A DNA stretch of 64,000 nt, taken from assembly GCF_012349115.1 (NCBI RefSeq), contig NZ_PQIG01000079.1, positions 29,851 to 93,850 on the forward strand, given 5' to 3'. The translations under genes were made by a program, and so were the position numbers. Positions 58,624 to 64,000 of this stretch are shown piece after piece. Below the pieces are notes generated by a model that had not been told where the DNA came from, ran no database searches, and saw only the letters and a program-made list of their open reading frames with translations. Every line of letters starts with the position of its first letter. Position 1 is the stretch's first letter. The DNA is from Rhizobium ruizarguesonis (GTDB lineage Bacteria > Pseudomonadota > Alphaproteobacteria > Rhizobiales > Rhizobiaceae).

Positions 58624-61005
58624 CTAGAACTCTTCCCAGTTGCCCTCGGTCGAAGCCGGTGCGGCTGAGGTGCCGAAGGCGGCTGCGAGCTTGCCGCCGA
58701 GTGCGCGCGCCGGCGAGGGAGCGGGCCTGGCATGGTCGGTGGCTGAGGCGGGAACCGGTCTGCGCGCCGCAAGCGTCGCCGCGACCGGGCGTGCCAACGG
58801 CCTGGCAATCGTCCGGGCGGCAGGAGCCGCGTTGGCCGTCTGGCCGAGATTGAACTGTGCCAGACGCTCCGAAAGGGCAGACACTTCCGTCACCAGCGTG
58901 TGCGAGGCGGCATTCGATTCCTCGACCATTGCGGCATTCTTCTGGGTCGACTGGTCCATCTGGTTGACCGCCGTGTTGATCTCCAGGAGACCCGTCGACT
59001 GTTCACGGGCGGCCTGGACGACTGCCTGGACGTTGCTGTTGATCTGCTGGACTTCGGCAACGATCGCCTGCAGCGCCTTGCCGGTCTGGCCGACGAGATC
59101 GACGCCACGCTTGACCTGGTCGCCGGACGAGGTGATCAGCGCCTTGATCTCCTTGGCGGCCGTCGCTGAACGTTGCGCGAGTTCACGCACTTCCTGTGCG
59201 ACGACGGCAAAGCCCTTGCCGGCCTCCCCCGCACGTGCTGCCTCAACACCTGCATTGAGGGCCAGCAGGTTGGTCTGGAAGGCAATATCATCGATCACGC
59301 CGATGATGTTGGAGATCGACTGCGACGATTGCTCGATGCCGGTCATGGCGTCAACGGCATTGCGCACGACCTCACCAGACTTTTCTGCACCATCCTTGGT
59401 GCGGCTGACGAGCGTTCCCGCCTCCTCGGCGCGAAGGGTGGAGTCCTTGACCGAGGTGGTGATCTGCTCGAGTGCTGCGGCAGTCTCCTCGACGGAAGCG
59501 GCCTGCTGTTCGGTGCGGCGGGCGAGATCGTCGGCGCCGGAGCGGATTTCCTCCGAACCGGCCTGAATGACGGCAGCGTTTTCGGAGAAAGAAATCAGGG
59601 CTGCCTGGAGCTTTTCGACAGACGCATTGAAATCGACGCGGATTTCGTCAAGGGAGTCGGTGAATGGCTTTTCCAGCCGGACGGTCATATCTCCATTGGA
59701 AAGGCTGGCCAGTCCGTTGCCGAGTTCGCTGACCGCGAACTTGATCGAATCCTCACGGGCGGCATGGAGGACGGAACGTTCCTGTCGTTCGATCTCTTCG
59801 CGGGACCGGGAGCTTTCCGCATCCGTTTCCAGCTTGATCTTCTGGCGATTGCTTTCCAGCAGGATGGCGAGGGAACGTGAGAGGTCGCCGATTTCGTCCT
59901 TCGCATTCTTGTCGCTCAGTTGCACGTCGAGCTGGCCATGGGCGATGCGATCGGTCTCGGCAATCACGCCCTCTATGCGGCGGATGAATTTGCGGGCAAT
60001 GAGCCAGCCTGCGAGACCGAGCAGGAGGGTAGCGATGGCGGTGATCGCAACGGCGCTCCATGCCATGTTGTTGAGTTGGGCAAAGACGGTGGATTTCGGC
60101 ACCGAAACGACGGCATACCAGTTCAGGTCAGCCGTGAGCTTTACCGGATAGGCGACCGAGAAATAGGTCTGGCCGTCCGGGCCTGCGATCTCCTGCTCGA
60201 CGCCGGGCTTGGCGATCAACTGATCCCAGCCGGCCGTGAGATCACCGCCGTCCTTGATATTCTTGCCTGCGAGCTCGGCGGAGGGATGGCTGATGATGCT
60301 GCCGGCGCCTGTCACGAGGCTGAGATAGCCGGTCTCCATCGGGTGGACTGCCGAGATCGCCTTGTTGGCGTCGTCGAGCGAAATGTCCATGCCGGCGACG
60401 CCCAGCGCCTTGCCGTCGACCATGATCGGCTTGGCGACCGAGGTCATCAGCACGTCCTTGCCGTCGACCGCGTAGACATAGGGTTCGATGACGACGGTCT
60501 TTTTCTGGGTAAAGGGAAGCTGGTAGTAGTCTCCGGCGCCCGACACGCCATAATCGACCAGCGGCGTGTGCTGGATCTTGTCGCCACTCCTGACCCAGTA
60601 AGGCACGTAGCGGCCGGTCGTGTCGTGGCCGTCCTTGCCGACGAAATCCTTGTCCTTGCCGTCGAAGGCATTCGGTTCCCAACCGGTCCAAACACCGAGC
60701 GCCATCGAATTATCCTGCAGCATGTTCTTCAGCAGGTCGTCGGCGGTCGCACGATTGGAATTTCCGCCTTCCTTCATCGTCGACAGCGACGTTTCCAACG
60801 CATTGACGATGCCGAGCGCCACGCTCATGGATTTCTCGACGCCAAGCGCGTTGGTGGCAGCGATCTGGAGCATCTGATCGAGGCTCGATTTGCGCATATC
60901 GTTATAGGCGATGTAAAAAAGAACGCTCGATGCCGCGATCGTCGCGACGACACCGCAGGCTGCCACGGAAAAAATGTTGCGTCCGGTAGCCGATTTGAAC
61001 TGCAT
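58624..61005 (-). CDS. Methyl-accepting chemotaxis protein with dCache-type sensor
   Basis: A 793-residue chemoreceptor from the ATG at 61005 (AGGAGG is 9 bases upstream; the open frame extends further but has no good start). TM1 is at about 10-32, a large periplasmic dCache-like sensor at 40-310 (YWVRSGDKIQHTPLVDYG, KPIMVDGKALGVAGMDISLDDA), TM2 at about 316-340, then HAMP. The signalling hairpin tip is IDDIAFQTNLLALNAGVEAARAGEAGKGFAVVA. The extreme C terminus is NWEEF, like the CheR/CheB-tethering pentapeptide NWETF of enteric receptors. The Cache domain suggests an organic acid or amino acid ligand. Confidence 0.95.
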   Translation of the reverse strand: MQFKSATGRNIFSVAACGVVATIAASSVLFYIAYNDMRKSSLDQMLQIAATNALGVEKSMSVALGIVNALETSLSTMKEGGNSNRATADDLLKNMLQDNSMALGVWTGWEPNAFDGKDKDFVGKDGHDTTGRYVPYWVRSGDKIQHTPLVDYGVSGAGDYYQLPFTQKKTVVIEPYVYAVDGKDVLMTSVAKPIMVDGKALGVAGMDISLDDANKAISAVHPMETGYLSLVTGAGSIISHPSAELAGKNIKDGGDLTAGWDQLIAKPGVEQEIAGPDGQTYFSVAYPVKLTADLNWYAVVSVPKSTVFAQLNNMAWSAVAITAIATLLLGLAGWLIARKFIRRIEGVIAETDRIAHGQLDVQLSDKNAKDEIGDLSRSLAILLESNRQKIKLETDAESSRSREEIERQERSVLHAAREDSIKFAVSELGNGLASLSNGDMTVRLEKPFTDSLDEIRVDFNASVEKLQAALISFSENAAVIQAGSEEIRSGADDLARRTEQQAASVEETAAALEQITTSVKDSTLRAEEAGTLVSRTKDGAEKSGEVVRNAVDAMTGIEQSSQSISNIIGVIDDIAFQTNLLALNAGVEAARAGEAGKGFAVVAQEVRELAQRSATAAKEIKALITSSGDQVKRGVDLVGQTGKALQAIVAEVQQINSNVQAVVQAAREQSTGLLEINTAVNQMDQSTQKNAAMVEESNAASHTLVTEVSALSERLAQFNLGQTANAAPAARTIARPLARPVAATLAARRPVPASATDHARPAPSPARALGGKLAAAFGTSAAPASTEGNWEEF

Positions 61006-61690
61006 GCGCTTACCTCCTCGAACGGGCAGGTCATCGATCGCGCACCGATCTATTCCGTCCCGGCTTCCCCCTGACCGAGAACTGATTTCGAGACGTGCCT
61101 GCACGTCGCGGAAATCGTTCGCAATATAAAGAAAATACGAAGAGGCTGTTAATTTACGGTGTATTGCGCCGGCTTTACCTATGACCGGGCAGCTCGCAGC
61201 GCCTCTTTTTAAGACGCGCAAACGCGATGCTGCTGCCGTTGGCGAAACTGTCACATCAAGACGCTATAAGGATTTTCGCCCGGCACCTCTTGCGTCGGCA
61301 CTGTTTCACCGTCAAAATTGCGACATGCCTGACAGCGACCCATCCAGTACAAGCTCCGCCCCTTCCAACCGGGATCTCCCGACCGACGAAGCAGGCGACC
61401 ACTGTAGACGGTGCGATGACCTCCGCCTCGCCTCAAGCATATCAAGGCTCCCGCAGAGAGCCGCTTCCCAGACCATTGTCGATGACGGGTGGCCGCGGGG
61501 CCCACCCGGTTTTACCGATGGCCCATGACTTTCACTTCAGAGGAGCGGTCTGATGCAACCTGCACTGATGTCAACACGATGAGGGAAAGACGATAGGCGA
61601 TACGTATATACGTCTATAGAGCGTCCCTTCGAATGCCTCGCCGCTTCGCCCGATGAATGCGGCATTACAACCTCAAAGAATAGGGTCCCT
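61006..61690. other. 685-bp spacer between divergent genes
   Basis: It should contain the promoters of the chemoreceptor and the CorC-like gene. A short stretch near 61205-61220 (TTTAAGACGCGCAAACG) is reminiscent of the palindromic element at 5837 but is not a clear copy. I see no gene in it. Confidence 0.45.
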
Positions 61691-62965
61691 GTGTTTCTGG
61701 AAATTGGAATTGTGGCGTTTCTCACCATCCTGAATGGTGTGCTCGCCATGTCGGAGCTGGCTGTTGTGTCTTCTCGAACGGCCCGCCTAAAGGTTCTCTC
61801 CGACAATGGAAGCAAGGGTGCAGCCCAAGCGATCAAACTTGCCGAAAATCCCGGTCGTTTTCTCTCTACAGTGCAGATCGGCATCACGCTGGTCGGCGTT
61901 CTATCCGGCGCGTTCTCAGGGGCCACGCTCGGCGGCCGCCTGAGCGGATGGCTGGAAGCCCAGGGGATGTCATCGACGGCGGCCGATGCCATTGGCGTAG
62001 GTTCAGTCGTTGTGGCAATCACATATCTTTCGTTGATCGTCGGCGAACTTGTTCCCAAGCAGATCGCATTACGGGAACCCGAAGCGGTTGCGGCCAAGGT
62101 CGCGCCCGCTATGGCGGTACTTTCAAAAATCGCGCTGCCACTCGTGTGGCTTCTGAACGCCTCCGGAAATCTTGTGCTCAAGCTCTTGGGCCAAACAGGA
62201 AAAGGTGGCGACAATGTCTCTGACGCAGAGATCAAAACTGTTCTGGCCGAGGCGCAGTCGGCTGGCGTTATTGAAAGCGAAGAGTCCGCGATGATATCAG
62301 GCGTCATGCGGCTGGCGGACCGCACCGCCCGAGCGCTTATGACGCCCCGGCGAGACGTCGAAATTATTGATATCGACGACAGCCTTGATGAAATTCGGAC
62401 CCAGTTGCACCGGACGAAGCGGTCGCGGTTGCCCGTTCGAAAAGGCAGTTCGGACGAGGTGATCGGCATCCTTCCGGTCAAGGACTTCTACGACTCGATG
62501 TCCGAACACGGCACTGTCGACATCAAGGCTCTGACGCAAGACGTCCCGGTGGTTTCAGATCTTTCAACTGCCATCAATGTGATTGAAGCCATCAGGAAAT
62601 CGCCCGTTCACATGGTGCTGGTTTTCGACGAGTACGGCCATTTCGAGGGGATTGTCTCGTCGGGTGACATTTTGGAAGCAATCATGGGGGCTCTCCAGGA
62701 GGGACCTGTCGATGAACAGGCCATCGCTCGTCGAGACGACGGTTCTTACCTCGTGTCGGGCTGGACGCCGATTGACGAGTTCGCTGAATTCTTAAACCTC
62801 AGGCTCGATGGCGATCTGGAATATCAGACTGTCGCCGGCCTGGTGTTGGAAGAGTTGAAACATCTGCCGGAATTGGGCGAGAGCTTCACGAGAGATGGAT
62901 GGCGCTTCGAAGTCGTCGATCTCGACGGGAGGCGCGTGGACAAAATACTTGTATCGGCTGAGTGA
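61691..62965 (+). CDS. CorC/HlyC-type membrane protein (DUF21, CBS pair)
   Basis: A 424-residue protein. DUF21 (1-180) gives three to four helices: GIVAFLTILNGVLAMSELAVVSSR, STVQIGITLVGVLSGAFSGATL, SLIVGELVPKQIALREPE. Two CBS domains follow (about 205-330: ALMTPRRDVEIIDIDDSLDEIR, PVHMVLVFDEYGHFEGIVSSGDILEAI), then the CorC_HlyC domain (340-424) ending RWRFEVVDLDGRRVDKIL. These proteins affect magnesium/cobalt handling rather than being true haemolysins. The start is GTG. It ends 8 bp before a fragment of another gene (62972). Confidence 0.85.
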   Translation: MFLEIGIVAFLTILNGVLAMSELAVVSSRTARLKVLSDNGSKGAAQAIKLAENPGRFLSTVQIGITLVGVLSGAFSGATLGGRLSGWLEAQGMSSTAADAIGVGSVVVAITYLSLIVGELVPKQIALREPEAVAAKVAPAMAVLSKIALPLVWLLNASGNLVLKLLGQTGKGGDNVSDAEIKTVLAEAQSAGVIESEESAMISGVMRLADRTARALMTPRRDVEIIDIDDSLDEIRTQLHRTKRSRLPVRKGSSDEVIGILPVKDFYDSMSEHGTVDIKALTQDVPVVSDLSTAINVIEAIRKSPVHMVLVFDEYGHFEGIVSSGDILEAIMGALQEGPVDEQAIARRDDGSYLVSGWTPIDEFAEFLNLRLDGDLEYQTVAGLVLEELKHLPELGESFTRDGWRFEVVDLDGRRVDKILVSAE

Positions 62966-62971
62966 AGATCG

Positions 62972-63073
62972 ACGGCTGCCTTGGTCGCCGGCGACTTCGC
63001 CGATGAGATCGTCAAGCTCGATGGCCGCAACATCGACAAGATCCGCATCCACCACATGGACGATGTGACCTGA
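62972..63073 (+). pseudogene. Orphan C-terminal gene fragment
   Basis: Reading in frame to a stop at 63071-63073 it gives ALVAGDFADEIVKLDGRNID then KIRIHHMDDVT, clearly coding-like but without a start or upstream part. It could be the tail of the gene that stood before tam and was replaced by the CorC-like gene. The VKLDGRNIDKI part echoes the end of the CorC protein (VDLDGRRVDKI). Confidence 0.55.
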
Positions 63074-63090
63074 CAGCAGGAGTGAACGCC

Positions 63091-63861
63091 ATGGCATGGT
63101 CCGCCAATCAATATGTGAAATTCGAGGACGAGCGCACGCGACCGGCGCGTGACCTGTTGGCACAGGTGCCGCTGCAAAACATTCGTCATGCCATCGATCT
63201 CGGCTGCGGCCCGGGCAATTCGACCGAGCTGATCATCGAGCGCTATGGGGCGGTCGGCGTCTCCGGCGTCGACAGCGACATGAACATGTTGGAGGCGGCG
63301 CGCAAGCGGCTTCCGGGTACTGCCTTCGTCGAGGCGGATCTCGGCATCTGGCAGCCGGATGAACCTGCAGACCTTTTGTTTGCCAATGCCGTCTTCCAAT
63401 GGCTGCCCGATCATCTCGATATCTTCGACCGGCTGATGGACGGGCTTTCCGAAGGCGGCGTGCTGGCCGTGCAGATGCCCGACAATCTCGGCGAACCCTC
63501 GCATCTGGCGATGGAAGAGACCGCCCATGCCGGCCCGTGGAAATCCGCCTTCGAGGCGAAGAGCGTGCGCCGCAAGGCGCTGCCGCCGCCGTCCACCTAT
63601 TACAGCCGGCTGATCGCCAAAGCTTCACGCGTCGATATCTGGCACACCATCTACAATCACCCGATGGCGGATGCGGCGGCGATCGTCGAATGGGTGAAGG
63701 GAACCGGGCTGATGCCCTATCTCGCCCATGCCGGCGAAGAGCATCGCGAGGCATTCCTGGCGGATTACCTCAAGCGGTTGGAAAAGGCCTATCCCAGGAT
63801 GTCGGACGGGCGAGTGCTGCTGCGGTTTCCGAGGATTTTCATGGTGGCGGTGAAAGGGTAA
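63091..63861 (+). CDS. tam: Trans-aconitate 2-methyltransferase
   Basis: A 256-residue SAM-dependent methyltransferase, close to the E. coli Tam length. Motif I is AIDLGCGPGNSTELI; LLFANAVFQWLPDHLDIFDRLMDGL, QMPDNLGEPSHLAMEETA and STYYSRLIAKASRVDIWHTIYNHPM are Tam-specific blocks. It methylates trans-aconitate, a citric-acid-cycle by-product that inhibits aconitase. I start it at the ATG at 63091, with AGGAG 12 bases upstream; a GTG 9 bases earlier is in frame. The ordinary core-type sequence resumes here. Confidence 0.9.
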   Translation: MAWSANQYVKFEDERTRPARDLLAQVPLQNIRHAIDLGCGPGNSTELIIERYGAVGVSGVDSDMNMLEAARKRLPGTAFVEADLGIWQPDEPADLLFANAVFQWLPDHLDIFDRLMDGLSEGGVLAVQMPDNLGEPSHLAMEETAHAGPWKSAFEAKSVRRKALPPPSTYYSRLIAKASRVDIWHTIYNHPMADAAAIVEWVKGTGLMPYLAHAGEEHREAFLADYLKRLEKAYPRMSDGRVLLRFPRIFMVAVKG

Positions 63862-64000
63862 TCGGCCGCTGCCGGCATGTCCGGTTCGCGCCGATGGTAG
63901 CCCTCACCCTAAACCTACCGTGTGGCTTGCCCCTCACCCTAACCCTCATATGCGCTAGGTTAGGCGGGCGCGGAGATCGTCGCATTGTTTTCGGCGTCGT
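63862..64000. repeat. End of window with a repeated CCCTCACCCTAA motif
   Basis: CCCTCACCCTAA occurs at about 63901 and again at about 63932, each followed by ACCT or CCCT. This is a short direct repeat often seen between rhizobial genes. No gene is recognisable up to the edge. Confidence 0.5.

Noticed and set aside
58661..59566. Long plus-strand frame opposite the chemoreceptor signalling domain
   Set aside because: Antisense to a conserved domain; serine/alanine-rich shadow.

Overview
The window looks like a chromosomal or chromid segment of a fast-growing rhizobium, most likely the Rhizobium leguminosarum/etli group. The grounds are high GC, very long antisense open frames, short intergenic palindromes of the kind found in Rhizobium genomes (5837-5880, 6551-6636, 16917-16935, 18213-18263, and the 'CTTCTCCCC' hairpin family at 1754, 1940, 10372, 19441 and 19557), a FixJ-type regulator, and gene families usual in alphaproteobacteria. 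No tRNA, rRNA, intact transposase or CRISPR array was found.

Left part (1-20.5 kb), ordinary core metabolism and transport: a cytochrome c556-like gene start, LysE exporter and WYL regulator, ADPRibase-Mn-like phosphoesterase, sodB, a PmtA-like methyltransferase, TauE/SafE exporter, SnoaL protein, MFS exporter, a TetR/GST divergent pair with a perfect 15-bp operator repeat, nadE, an emrA-emrB-adenylate cyclase operon with a divergent LysR gene, a ureohydrolase, a branched-chain aminotransferase, a zinc alcohol dehydrogenase and a sugar-phosphate isomerase.

Middle part (20.9-63 kb), an accessory-looking region: a cupin; a five-gene RND efflux operon (two lipoprotein adaptors, pump, lipoprotein alpha/beta hydrolase, TetR); two FixJ-family response regulators beside a giant 1852-residue kinase/ATPase/histidine kinase; a gene-poor decayed stretch (37.0-39.5 kb); a TetR gene; a patatin/acetoacetate decarboxylase/3-hydroxybutyrate dehydrogenase/DUF2092/glycine-rich operon; a broken regulatory cassette; a nine-gene operon running from an unknown 241-residue protein through a DyP peroxidase, DUF4331 protein, acetoacetate decarboxylase-like protein, SDR, TPR protein and two NDH-2-like flavoproteins to a nickel permease-like protein; then a TetR gene, a small membrane protein, two P-loop kinases, a chemoreceptor and a CorC-like protein. 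The core seems to resume at tam (63,091).

The most striking feature is a control element present four times (28,693; 39,471; 45,386; 55,727). Each has a large palindrome with TGTTGACA arms followed by a smaller GTTG-N7-CAAC palindrome. In three copies the large palindrome contains an exact TTGACA-N17-TAAGTG promoter that drives the RND, patatin or DyP operon. In two copies the second box drives a divergent TetR gene whose start codon lies at the predicted transcription start. Operator sequence variants pair with particular TetR genes. The TetR / 149-residue protein / P-loop kinase cassette next to the DyP operon has a broken copy next to the patatin operon, and the two share a 290-bp block identical by eye. 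This suggests a regulon built by duplicating 'operon + regulatory cassette' units. All functional statements are read from sequence without searches.
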